From NCBI RefSeq assembly GCF_037975245.1, contig NC_092575.1, positions 16,197,310 to 16,261,309 of the forward strand: a DNA stretch of 64,000 nt, given 5' to 3'. This DNA comes from Apostichopus japonicus (lineage: Eukaryota > Echinodermata > Holothuroidea > Aspidochirotida > Stichopodidae). Shown here in pieces: positions 40,993-52,229 of this stretch (its first letter is position 1; each line of letters begins with the position of its first letter). Under the pieces are notes generated by a model that saw nothing but the letters and a program-made list of their open reading frames with translations, did not search any database and was not told the DNA's origin. The position numbers and the translations under genes were made by a program.

Positions 40993-42325
40993 GTTCATCA
41001 CATACTTGTATAACTGACGAATAAACTAGCCTATATTGCCACATTAGATCCCTCACATATTGTGAAACACAAAAATAAACTACTGAGGAAAACGGTGAGC
41101 ACAAAGTAAATTCAACTAATGCGGAAAGTTCACTTGGCACATTTTGCTGGAATGATACAGTTCTAAAATAACGTTCATTTAGAATTAGACAGTCTGTAGG
41201 CGTCGAGTTATTTTAGCTTTCCCATAACGCACCTCAGTTACGTGACTGGTTGATTCCTGTATACCTTATTTATCGCTTATTCAGTGTTGTGCACGCATGT
41301 TCTATGTAAGAGATATATGAAAAAGGGGAATCGACTTTCCTTGTAAAAATTACCACAAACATTTCTCGTTGAATTATTCAGCTATCGACAATATGAATGT
41401 ATACGTTAATCGGAAAACAATTTAAATGCTTCACAATTATCCGGTATTAGAAAAGTTCAGCTCTCTTGTGAAGTCCAATGTCCCATTATCGCTTCCTTAT
41501 GATTTTATACTGTACCTAACAGTTTTAGTTATGTATACTAGGACTATAGGCTAGCTACGTACGTATACGATCGACGTTTACGTATTGCTAGCCGTACGAC
41601 CGAAAACGTAACGTTATACTGACATACTACACAACAAACATTTTTCATTACCCAATTACTCTCTTCTTACAATATTTGCAGAATGTTACTCTATCGTTCC
41701 CAATTAAAAGGTAGAACTGAGGGCGACACTTTATATGTCGCCCTAAGTCAAATGTGTCCGTAAGTGCTTTATTTTTTCAGATGAGATGTCGCCTAAAGGT
41801 CTGATTTATATATCTACATATACATATATTTTTTTTTCCCAAGCAAAATCAAAATGTTTGGTACAAGTCAAATTCATCATAAGTTATTTTGCTTAAAAAT
41901 ACGATGCTTTGGTCAGAGAAAGTAATCATTAGCAGCATATATATATATTTTTTTCTTTTTGTGATGATTTTCTGTTATTGATGATAATACTAGAAATAAC
42001 TTGAAAACAATCTATTCCTGTCTGCAGATATATAAATGTCACAACAAATATCAAATCTCATATGCGAAGTAATCTCACAGGGAAACAAACGTAAACAAAG
42101 ACCCCATTTTCCTTATTAAAGATTTTGGAATTAGAACTCTTTTATCAGCCACTTTAATTAGCTTGAGCGTAAATTGAGGAGACGGGCATAAGAGAAATGA
42201 TCAGCAGGTCAGTTACCATATTTCAACAGAAAAACAATAATTGACTATCTGAGCTAGATATTTCAGCTTGCGGTGCATGTTGACAGAGAGTACCAATTTC
42301 GATTGAATGTTTCTGGTATAAGCCT
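40993..42325. other. Intergenic, one hairpin
   Basis: A hairpin with AGGGCGACA / TGTCGCCCT arms and a 7-base loop lies at 41718-41742. No gene is seen. Confidence 0.45.
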
Positions 42326-42329
42326 ATAC

Positions 42330-42660
42330 ACGTTTTTAGGGGGAAAACTGCCAGTTGGCAGGCAGGCGGTGAGGTGTGACATTCGCCTTCAGGTTGAAGG
42401 CGATTTTCGCCGTCTATCTGGGGCTGCCTTTTTTGGACGCCGGTGTGCTAGGGAGGGGTGTTTCGTTTCGCTGCGTGCTGGTCGTCTTTGTGTGGTTTTT
42501 TTAATTGTTTGAGTGGGTGGTTGGGGGTTTGTCTCTGCAGGTCGGTGGGCGTATTTACTATTTTGGCTTGCTTGACTTGAGTTTTGTTTGTCAGAGTGGG
42601 GTGGTTGGGTAGTGCCGTTTGGCCGTGACGTTTAGGATCCCGCATGGCGGGTCACGTAAA
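42330..42660 (-). mobile_element. Composition island, possible retroelement 5' end
   Basis: On the plus strand this block is strongly G+T-biased and GC-richer than its neighbours. It starts with two hairpins: CTGCCA/TGGCAG near 42347-42360, and a perfect 9-bp stem TCGCCTTCA/TGAAGGCGA with a 3-base loop at 42383-42403. On the minus strand an ATG frame (42645-42448, from MRDPKRHGQTALPNHPTL) is rich in Lys, Pro and Gln and lacks complex structure. It could be the start of a LINE ORF1 with its 5' UTR. I cannot prove this. Confidence 0.3.
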
Positions 42661-42834
42661 AAGCACACGTTATGCAACTACACATGTGTTGCGTCCTGTC
42701 GATATTGAAGATATGCAAACAAAATACAATAATTTTACAGCATGTAGCGGTTTGTTACTGGTTTGTATCTTTGGGTGTGACAAGTGATCTCCTGCTTGTC
42801 CAAGTATACTGCAGCTCAATGCAGGTGTAGTAAG

Positions 42835-43105
42835 ATATGTGGAATAATTACACATAACAGCTATAGTTGTATATAGGAGATAGGATATATGTGGAATAAG
42901 TAGCCTACACCTAACGCCTATAGTTATAGGAGATGTAGGCTATATGTGGAATAAGTACACTTAATACCTAATGTTATAGGAGATATAGGCTACATGTGGA
43001 ATAAGTAGCCTATACACCTAACACCTATAGTTATACGGAGATGTTGGCTATATGTGGAATAAGTAATCTTAATACCTAATGTTATAGGAGATATAGGATA
43101 TATGT
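42835..43105. repeat. Tandem array with two-unit higher-order period
   Basis: TATGTGGAATAA-type words start near 42835, 42886, 42942, 42992, 43050 and 43100. Spacings alternate between about 50-51 and 56-58 bp. Long units carry GCCTACACCTAACGCCTATAG; short units carry CTTAATACCTAATG. The repeat unit is therefore a dimer of about 107 bp. Confidence 0.88.
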
Positions 43106-43106
43106 A

Positions 43107-43163
43107 TTATCAATTGTCTGCTCCTAATCAAAATATTATCAATTGCCTGCTCCTAATCAAAAT
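43107..43163. repeat. Direct duplication of ~28 bp
   Basis: Two adjacent copies of TATTATCAATTGTCTGCTCC followed by TAATCAAAA, differing at one base. It abuts the array on its left and the U2-SINE bodies on its right. Confidence 0.88.
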
Positions 43164-43199
43164 AAGTTCAACGTAATGTTTAATCAGATACAAAGAAAG

Positions 43200-43456
43200 T
43201 TGTAGGGGAACCGTGATACACACCTGACAATGATCACACGGTCACAGTCTCGATGCAAGGGGACTGGGGTTGATAGCGGATCAGTCATTCGCTTGTTCCC
43301 TTGTAGGGGAACCGTGATACACACCTGAAGATGATCACACAGTCACAGTATCGATGCAAGTGCCATGGACTGGGGTTGAGAGCGGATCAGTCGTTTAGTT
43401 GTTTGGTATTTCTTGCCCAGGTTCTTTCTTTGTGTGGGTTTTTAAAAAAAGTACCC
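43200..43456 (+). mobile_element. Two tandem headless U2-SINE bodies
   Basis: Two head-to-tail partial copies, 43200-43301 and 43302-43456. Both begin at TTGTAGGGGAACCGTGATAC, just after the point where the U2 head would end, and share CACACCTGA, GATGATCACACAGTCACAGT, GATGCAAG and GAGAGCGGATCAGTC. The second continues through the CCCAGGTTCTTTC tail. The shared 5' breakpoint suggests the body can occur without the U2 head. These are on the plus strand, opposite to the copies at 21700 and 40768. Confidence 0.82.
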
Positions 43457-43568
43457 CTTGTTCACATGGATAGTTGTTGAATTCCTTTCAAGAATGTGGT
43501 CCACATTATTCTTCTCTCCTATACTCTTGCACTCACAAATTTAACGGACAAGATATTTTTTATCACAA

Positions 43569-43853
43569 TGTGCTACTTGAAGCATAAATACATAAATCTT
43601 TGTTAAAGAAAAGTCAGCTAAGATATAGCCTGGTCACGAAAACCAAACAACTTGATCCACTCTCAACCTCGATTCCGCTTTCATCGCGACTATAATCGTA
43701 TGATCATGACGGTGTCCCTTCAAGTGGGTTATCAAGATTCTGGATCCCATAGAGATATATAAACATCAATATTTGATTACAAGGAATTAACACCACTTCC
43801 AATCTATATAGCCTAAGCCTTAGACAAAATAACGTTCAACGTTAGATAATTAA
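43569..43853 (-). mobile_element. U2-SINE relic in a duplicated segment, copy 1
   Basis: The part at 43604-43715 is a diverged body of the U2-headed family (CCAAACAACTTGATCCACTC, GACTATAATCGTATGATCAT). It continues into sequence not found in the other family copies (GTTATCAAGATTCTGG, CACTTCCAATCTATATAGCC, AACGTTCAACGTTAGATAAT). The whole block recurs at 63186-63456. The unit copied is therefore larger than the SINE body. Confidence 0.8.
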
Positions 43854-44266
43854 TCTTAGCATAAATTGAAGGTGTTAACTCCACGATAAATCGCAAAAAT
43901 CCAAATGAAACATTTAAAAACTGTATATGAACACTTCAATTTTTCATAATCATTAAGCTTAATTATTCTTTATTTATGTTCTGTCTCTCTCTTTCGATCG
44001 ACTTTTTCAGGAAAATCTTATTATTCATATCTATCAATCATTCTATAATTAATTTCAATCCGTATCAATGCTGACCACTTTGAATGAAATTGCGCTTTTT
44101 GTATATATGCTCCTGTCAGGCGAACTATTAAGATGGCGCTATTACTTAATGGAAGTGACTAGCAGAGCTTACAGTTGTCCAACATAGCTTTTCTATAGCA
44201 AATGCAATCATAGTTTGTCTCGCACGACGTACATCTCACATTTCATAAGACAGCAGAACATGAAAC
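43854..44266. other. Intergenic, no gene seen
   Basis: AT-rich and featureless apart from a short (CT)n near 43983. Confidence 0.45.
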
Positions 44267-44267
44267 A

Positions 44268-44634
44268 TTATGGGTAGATAAAATGGGTTAACGGTAAAAG
44301 TTAAACTGTTATATAACGGTAAAACATAAATTCCCAAGCAATAATGAGAAATAGATAACAAAACAAGAGTAGGCGATGCATGTAATTGCAGATCTCCTCC
44401 CAAAGTGTAGGTTTATTAGGCACAAATAAACATTCATTCAAATAATGCAGTCACTATGGTACTTCGTCATTCCACACTTTCAACTATTCTATCGTTTAGT
44501 ATTTTCATAGAAAGCCAAAAGAATGTTTTCTTACTGAATTTAAATTTCTAGCAATTCATTTTGCTTGGGAATTTATGTTTTACCGTTATATTACAGTTTA
44601 ACTTTTACCGTTAACCCATTTTATCTCCCCATAA
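44268..44634. mobile_element. MITE with ~75-bp inverted arms
   Basis: The left arm (44268-44345) and right arm (44557-44634) are inverted copies with only a few differences. Shared words include GATAAAATGGGTTAACGGTA, AAAGTTAAACTGT and AACGGTAAAACATAAATTCC. The spacer of about 210 bp has no frame worth reporting. TA lies just outside the TGGG/CCCA tips, which would suit a TA-targeting (Tc1/mariner-like) element. Since TTA/TAA is itself symmetrical here, the family remains open. Confidence 0.88.
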
Positions 44635-44809
44635 AACGTGGTGCATAAGTTTTTCCTTTACCTCCTTTTATCACGTGGGCCTTTGACATTTACACGGAAG
44701 ATATGTAGTCGGTGGTATCCTATTTGTGTTGTAGGTTTCGCCCATATTGTTATTTTGGTATATGTGTCATGGCCAAAATGTTGTTTCTTGGTTATTTGAC
44801 CAATGGCGG

Positions 44810-45135
44810 CATTAACCACATAGGCACTACAGCCCGGACATCTCCACCCATGCATACCCACCCGTACCCACGCATGCACATACCCACCAAACTTTAAGTT
44901 CATCGGCATTATGGTCAATGAGTTGTTTGCAAAACCTTCTTCGCACAAATTTTGCCAAGTTTGATCTTTGACCTCCTTTGCTCATGATCATTTTCCATTA
45001 AATAATGCACTGCGAACTTGCACCTTTGACCTCTGACGTCAATAGGCAATACATCCCATACCCATGCACATACCCACCAAGTTTGCAGTCAATCGGCTTT
45101 ACGGTTTAAATGTTCGTCACACATACATTTACTTC
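44810..45135. repeat. Two-unit repeat with CCCACCAA motif
   Basis: CATGCACATACCCACCAA followed by a TTTGCAGT-AATCGGC / TTTAAGTTCATCGGC word occurs near 44873 and 45064. TTTGACCTC words lie near 44968 and 45024. Similar punctuation is common in dispersed repeats of marine invertebrates; I cannot name the family. The 96-residue minus frame across it is not a gene. Confidence 0.5.
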
Positions 45136-46848
45136 ACACACATGCACCCACACTCATGCATATTAAGTTTTGACCCCCCACCTCAATAAAAAGTCCACCT
45201 TCCCAGGGGTAGTATATTTTTTTGTCACCTCATGTTTTACGTAATGAATTCGTCATATTTAAGTCTCTTTTGGGGGGTGGAAGGTGCATGGGGGTGGGAG
45301 ATTAAAAAGCAGACTAAGTCACATTATCTGAATTATTCTTTTACTTGCAAATAGGTTTGCTTCAACTTGACATTCTTCGCCGATTTTTTGGGATGAAAGC
45401 GTAAACTGCCACTACTATTTTCTGCCATATATTTTCGTGTTTGTGTTTATTTTTATTTATTTAAAGTGGCTCTGTTGAAAAGTAATAACAACAAACGTGC
45501 AAAATTTGAATGTATCTAGTTATCTTCTATCAAGTTTCCTATATTTCAAGTCATGGGGAGTGGACGAAGAATGGTATAGTAAGAAGTGGCCTGTAGAATG
45601 CATTTCTTACCATCTTCAATCCACCCCACCCCACCCCCCCCCCCCAAACTTATTACCTTTGGTCACACACATGCACCAGCTACGTCGTTTCAGAACTTTA
45701 ATCCAATTCTAGATTTATTTCATTTTGTATCGAAAATCCGTGAGGAATATCTTTGTTAACAAATTTTAAAGGATGACAAAATAATAACACAGAAGCGGGG
45801 ATTATTGAATGAATTTTATTATTGTTTTTTTTTCCGATGATTATAAAACAGCACCAGCAAAATTTTACAATATTCGTCTATAAACGTATTTCTTAATTAA
45901 GATGTTCCTGCATGGCATTTACTTTGAAATCACGATCTTAACGAACAATTTGAGACTCTGAAAAAAATGACTATATAGACCTACGTTCAAAATAAACCAA
46001 ATCGACTTTGTAACACGCAATATAAAAATGAGAAAATGAGAACCAAAATAAACAACAATATTTTACTGTAATTATAGAAAAGATAAGGAATTACTGATCA
46101 AAAAAAAAAAACCAAACCTGAATTACCGGTGGTCAAATTGATAGCAGAATGAAAGGAACTAATACTATGACGTTGTTCATAAAAGAGGGCGTTATACTGG
46201 AATGCTTTAACTGAGCTGTCATGCCTTAGGATATCAAAAATGTTTGTACGCTTTCCCCTGACACCAAGCGCTTGTCATGAATATTTTGCTAACCAGTCAA
46301 CATATCGCTACGTCTTTTAAAACATTCTTTTGAAATGGATGTTGACTGATTAAATAACACCTGTTTTTGATATATCTATATGTATCGAACCACTTTACTA
46401 GTGGTAGTACCGAAATAGGCCCATAGCCTTACAGTGTAGACTAAGGCTACCACCGCATTATGAAACAGTTAGGGTACTGGCTGAATTGAAACAGTTAGGG
46501 TACTGGAAGTCTTAATGATCAGTTTTCATAGTGACATATTTCAGGTTGTCATATATGCCATAGTTGTAGGTAACAGCCTAGCGTTACAACGTTATCGTAG
46601 AATTTAGGAGATATTTATTAAGAAAACCCGAAAGTAGCATATCCACGAAAAAACTAAACCTATATATAGATCCACGCTCATTCCCAGTATACGTTGACAA
46701 CTGCAATCATGTGATTATCACGTGATGATGTGACGTCAAGTGAATTATCATGAACTATTTCGATAGGGAATAATAGATAATGTACACATTGATTCTGGTT
46801 AAAGGTCGATGAGCTATCTAATGCATGTGTAATTTGCATACGCAAAAA
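45136..46848. other. Intergenic, no gene seen
   Basis: A direct duplication TGAAACAGTTAGGGTACTGG lies near 46459-46506, and a poly-C run at 45634-45645. No supported exon. Confidence 0.45.
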
Positions 46849-46849
46849 T

Positions 46850-47056
46850 ATGGCGGCCTGTATGTATCACATTACGGGAAATTTAAATTTACAAATTTAA
46901 ATCGGTATAATGTCAATTTAAATGACTTATCCCAATTTAAATCGGAATAGGTCGATTTAAAACTGGAAGGTATCGATTTAAATTGACATATTCCGATTTA
47001 CATGTGGTATATGTTGATGTCCCTTTCATCTGCTACAGATGGCCGCCATACAAAGA
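46850..47056. repeat. Inverted-repeat block of TTTAAA motifs
   Basis: The ends are TATGGCGGCC (46851) and GGCCGCCATA (47041), a 10-bp inverted pair. In between, six or seven copies of AATTTAAAT / CGATTTAAA / CCGATTTA occur at about 20-25-bp spacing in alternating orientation, separated by CGGTATAATG-, GGAATAGGT- and GGAAGGTAT-like spacers. It could be a short MITE with internal repeats. I see no clear target duplication. Confidence 0.6.
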
Positions 47057-50035
47057 AACGTGTACTATATATGTATGACGTCAGACAAAAGACCGAGGTT
47101 TGAATTTACGACGATTGCCACATAACAGGTCTACACATAGGCATATTTGAAACAATGTTGTAAGTACACGTTTACAATGAGGCATTCAGAAACAATATCG
47201 ACCTTTGTCATGGTACAATTTATTTTGTATCATTATCTTTGTCAACTGCAAACAATCTAAACAGAAGATTGTAAGCGAGATATTTAAAGTATGCTATGGT
47301 ATAGCTCCATAACAGTGTGTTTTCCTTAAAGTTATATGGGAAAAATAAAAGCATTCTAACATTGTCAGAACATTGTCAACTCAAGTAGACGTATTATTAT
47401 ATTTCATGACTAATATATAATGCTATAATCAATTGACTCTATGCAGTGAGTGTACAACCAGCAAATCAACGTTACATGAGCATGTGACTGGTCATAATAT
47501 ACACTGTCAACTGAACTCTTCAGTTATAGCAATCATTTAGCTATAGCAATATGTATTAAAACTATAGATTATGCCCCAAGAATAACATGCTATGTAGGCT
47601 AAAATATATTACAATGAAAATGTTATAGATGTAGGCTTTTTGCGAAATGCGATCCCTCCCCTTCCCCGTCCCCAAACAAAGTATCGAATACCTTCATGAT
47701 ATCAAACATCTTATTCTGCTATGACGCGATAATACGATAATTTCACGATGTCTGTTGTATCCATATTGGCCTATGCTTGTATTGCTATGGGCTTTACCTT
47801 TGTATCAACCAATATAAAAAGCTGCCTAATTATAGTGACGTCATTTAAGGGGTAATAATTGTCCAAGAGAAGGACCATTATGGTATGGAACAACCGTCAT
47901 TAAACTATTTGCATGTTTCATTAACCTCACTTCAATCAATTAGGCACATAACGTATTCCCATAGAAGAGATACTCCTATATATAACAACGTCATTGTATA
48001 TACAATGTACCAACAACAACACACAGTTACACATTATCCAACGGTTGATATCTAGACATGTTTGATTGCATTGATTGTTAGTCACGGCCATTCCAAGCGT
48101 CCTCCAACTATGGAGGTAAAAACAGACCTCCATGCTCCAACGCCTCCACCCCACCCCACCCCACCCTCCCCTTCCCCTTGCCCACCTTAAATGTCGACCA
48201 CGCGATTTACACCATGTTATTTTTACTATTATTGCACGCTAATTATAAAATAAATAATACAAAGAACCTTCTCAATGATTAGTGATGCATGGAAAGATTG
48301 AAAGTTTGAATTGTTTACATATAACCAAAATAAATGAACAAAGAAAAGTGATGATGTTTTCATTGAGTACTGACGGGATGCAAATAAAAACAATATGACC
48401 CTGTCAGAAGTTTATAAGATTCTTTGATCGAGTATTAGCTCCATATAAGCTGTCCTAACCACTGCATGAACTTGCCTGATTTACTATAGTTTCCTAGATC
48501 ATAATGAAACTAAATATTGAGAAAGTCGGCTGATATGGAGAGAGACAAAGATTAAGAGATTAGCCTATGAAGACGAGACAAAACTCTTCGAAATATCTCC
48601 AAAGTTTTAACTGCAAGTACCACAGTATACTACAGTTGATATTAGCACAATGTTTAACTACTTTACGTCATAGTTACGTAATTATTTTTTACTAGAAACA
48701 CCTCACTAAAACTTTGCATTTTTGGCCATGACCTGGGATTCTGGATTTTCTTCCTACGTCTATTTATATACAGATGTATCATCTTTTAACCCGTATCCTA
48801 CAACGACACCCCACTCCACAATCTTAAAGCTTCCCAATTTGGCAGGCTCTACTAAAGCATGGTTCTTGATGGTAATCTCTGACAAGACACATCTTTAATG
48901 ATAGACGTCACAAATGAAACCAATTCAGCACTAACTAAAGAAACCATTTAACTCAAAGGTAAAGGACGACCGCCTCAAACGAAGGCACCACTTATACACT
49001 AACCTGACAACCAGTGCCAGTATATTTGGGGCTTCTCCAATTTTCAACAGCGGACGTTGAATATTGATTGAATGTGGCAACCTCTCTAAGTGACTATGCC
49101 CTACATCCTTTTGAAATAAAACCCCGCGTTGCTATGGCCCCTATGGCAACTGCTACAAAAGACTGAAGTTAAAGCATTGTTTTGTTTTGTGTAATGAATG
49201 AAATTAACTTTGAATTAATCTTAGAAGAGGTAGTATAATGGAAAAGAAGAAACCAACTCAGGTTATTTGAAAACAAAATATTGTGCAGACGATAATTATT
49301 GAATGTAAGAGTCCAAATTTCATTTCCTTTCACTTTGAGGAGAACGTAGATATTGTTGCTAGGCTACCGTGGAATCCATACAGGCCACAAAAACAGTTTC
49401 TTTTAACATATTTAACTGAATTTTGAATCGCAAAGTCATCTTGGCGTCATTTTCATGATATTTAAAAAAAATGTAAAGTATAACTGCAAAAGATAAAATG
49501 GCGCGAAAATTATGAACAATTACTATTGTTGTGACATCGAACGCACCAACCCCAAGGTTCGACGCTTGTCGTCTGCAGCCATCACAATAAGAAATAAATA
49601 AAAATAAACGATTTGTATTGTCATCCACCTCACTGCAGCCAAATTGCAAAAAGAATTGTCCAAATTAAGTTCACTACTGGGAAATTTTTGTAATGATTTG
49701 ACATCAGAAAATAGTATACCAAAACTATTACATATCCTAAATCAAGTCTGTAACTGAATGTGTCATGAAATAGATAGGCAATGGAATCGATTACATTGGA
49801 TTTTCGATCTAAAAAATAAAGCGAAACAGTATGACGAAACAATACCTGTCAAAATATAGGGATTTCTAGAATTCGTATTTGACCAATTCCTGATTCTGCA
49901 GTGAGTTCAGAGTTTCATGGATGGCTGCATTCCACAAAATTCATCACGGACACACACACACAAAAAAAACCGCGGTGTCCCATCAAGGTTCATGTGAAAA
50001 GTGTCTTTCTTTCTTTTTGTTATTTGCACCATCAT
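47057..50035. other. Intergenic, downstream of the gene
   Basis: No further exon of the 50-58 kb gene is required, since its last exon ends in a stop codon. A CCACCCCACC-type tandem lies near 48147-48172, and (CA)n near 49953-49962. The short minus frames at 49359-49842 lack acceptor and donor context. Confidence 0.45.
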
Positions 50036-50041
50036 TTTATT
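50036..50041 (-). terminator. Poly(A) signal overlapping the stop codon
   Basis: On the minus strand AATAAA spans the last two bases of the Gln codon, the TAA stop and one more base. If used, the 3' UTR would be only tens of bases long. No other canonical signal lies close by on this strand. Confidence 0.5.
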
Positions 50042-50516
50042 GATCTAAAGGCACTAATTCTAACGAGACATAATCACGTAGTTGAAGATCCACAGCTACA
50101 CGGTAATATTTAATCAGTTTTTCGTCTGTATGTTCAACTCCACTCACTTGTGATTCGACTTTTCTCCGTGGATAGATGAGAACTTTGGTGGAAAACGTTT
50201 TTGCGCGCGGTAAATCGAATCGCAGATGTACCGCTTCGCGGAACCAGATGTGTTTCTTTCCGTTGACCGGGATGTAGAACACAGTACTGCTGAAGGTTTT
50301 CCTTGGCGGTATACCGGGTAGAAATCGTACCTCCTGCACATACCATCTGTCGTTGAAGTATTCGATTTGCGTGCCTTCGTAATATCTGTCGTATCCCGGA
50401 GTTGTCGATATGGCGACTGTCTCGTGAAAGCGTTGAGACAACGGTGTTTTGTCCTCTCTTAAAAGGTAGATCGGACCTTCAACCTCTTCAATGGGTACAT
50501 CTCGTTCGTACACCAC
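50037..50516 (-). CDS. Terminal exon of an uncharacterised gene
   Basis: This exon encodes 159 residues and a TAA stop. It follows an excellent 3' splice site: a T-rich tract ending TCTCTCTTGCAG, then GTG GTG TAC in phase 0. The protein starts VVYERDVPIEEVEGPIYLL and is soluble-looking, with no signal or membrane segment. It alternates short hydrophobic strands with charged or aromatic residues (DRWYVQEVRFLPGIPP, HIWFREAVHLRFDLP, YYRVAVDLQLRDYVSLELVP), which suggests a beta-rich fold. It has no cysteine. I recognise no domain or catalytic motif and give no function. Balanced codon use over 480 bp and the splice site make this the best coding sequence in the window. It joins in phase to the exon at 58389-58273. 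Confidence 0.85.
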   Translation of the reverse strand: MVYERDVPIEEVEGPIYLLREDKTPLSQRFHETVAISTTPGYDRYYEGTQIEYFNDRWYVQEVRFLPGIPPRKTFSSTVFYIPVNGKKHIWFREAVHLRFDLPRAKTFSTKVLIYPRRKVESQVSGVEHTDEKLIKYYRVAVDLQLRDYVSLELVPLDQ

Positions 50517-51801
50517 CTGCAAGAGAGACAAAAACAAAAAAATAAAATGAAGTAATTCTTATGTAACTTGGTGAATATTAATATTCACAATAATTATAGT
50601 GATATCAACAGGAATTCAACAGGACATTTTTGCTTTTAAGTCATACTGCAAAGCATGTAAAATAACAATGTGTTAATGGAGAACATGGTCGGTTTGTTAA
50701 TATTTGTTGCTTCACGACGTAGTACTTAATATGTGCTATAAACCCTCACACACGGACCCTTTCGACTTTTCAAGGTGGAGTTTATATTTCATCGCCCTCC
50801 ACGACTGTCTGCTTTCCCCTTCCCCTAACCCCACCCCATCTCCACGACCGCGAAATTCTTCCTAGTCAGGAGTACGAGGCATAGTGGAAGGGCCCGTGTC
50901 AAAATTGTCGACCATAAGCTATCTCCTTTAAGTTATGTTGGAACACTGTATTTTAACTTCCTTTTTGTTTTCTTCTGATGTTAAGTGATTTTGAAAGGTA
51001 AATGTTGACTAGAGGCTAAAGATTGAATGATATAGTACGGTGTGTATTATAAACACAGCATGTTCCTTGTTTCCGTTTTCGTTCATAAAGTCTCCGTGTG
51101 CCTATAGTTCTTGGCGATAGGCGGCAAATAATCGAGATTGCACCATAACGATTCCTAAATGACTTACGTGGTCCGTGGACACGTGCCAACAATCTATTGT
51201 GCAACTAGTATGCATAGATAAACATAACAGAAGAAAAGTTTTAAAACATCATTCAGTGCAAACTTAAACAACAAAACGTACCCGGAAATTAATGTTCAAT
51301 AGCAGCGTGTAACTGTTATAAATATTCACCATATGTTGTTGGCAATTCAGCCTTGATTAACCGTTTCTCATTATCGTCTGTAATTTATGCAACTGATTTA
51401 TTAACATTATGCAGGAGGTAACATTTTCCGTGAATTTGGTATATTATTCAATTGATTAAGCAGGGGTTCTATTTGCCCAATAAAACGTAAAGTCGTACCT
51501 GAAAAAAACCTTGGCATATATTTTTTTCTGCGATTATATTTTCACTAGGATCGATATCGGCAGAAAAATTATATGTTAAATTCATTTAACCTTGTTTATT
51601 AAATATCCATATTTGATAATGTGTGAAAAGAGTTCTAAATGACCTTCGACCTCATAGTATATTGTAACATATTCATAACATGCGTGAGTTCATGCAGAAA
51701 ACTGAAATAGAAAAAAAAACTGCTTCGCAAAGTATACATTACACAGCAAACGTTAACATAGGCTACTATATACAAGCTAATGTAACCAGTTAACCACACC
51801 A

Positions 51802-51802
<1 letters not shown>

Positions 51803-51864
<62 letters not shown>
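51803..51864. repeat. (TA)n microsatellite in the intron
   Basis: About 62 bp of uninterrupted TA. Confidence 0.97.
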
Positions 51865-51866
<2 letters not shown>

Positions 51867-52197
51867 ATAAATACAGGCCCTATATGTAGGCTATATGTTA
51901 TAATCACGATACACATACACGCTGTGGCATAATCGTGTGCACAGACATTGACGCATTTTACAGCACATAATAGAGTATTATGAATAACGCATATGGCGCA
52001 TTGTTGACGGTAACTAAGAAATTCTGCCTAACACAGTTTTCTCCAGAGACCTAAACTACTATAACGTAGGCCTTGGTTGTTGATCTTGAATTAAAATCAT
52101 TTATTTTCTTTAATAAACCGGTGAAGATGTTATCTAGTGGATGCATTCTAAATTAAGTATTCTTAAATGTGAAATTCGAGGCCCTTGCGTGGTATTA

Positions 52198-52229
52198 AGA
52201 GAGAGAGAGAGAGAGGGGGGGGGGGGAGA
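52198..52229. repeat. (GA)n plus poly-G tract
   Basis: (GA)n for about 17 bp, followed by about 11 G residues. All purines on the plus strand. Confidence 0.9.

Noticed and set aside
42273-42512. 79-residue plus-strand frame rich in Gly/Arg/Val
   Set aside because: It starts at GTG, lies across the GT-rich island and hairpins, and has no splice or homology support.
44658-44948. 96-residue minus-strand frame
   Set aside because: It falls in a dispersed repeat with CCCACCAA motifs. It starts with an unsupported codon and has no recognisable domain.
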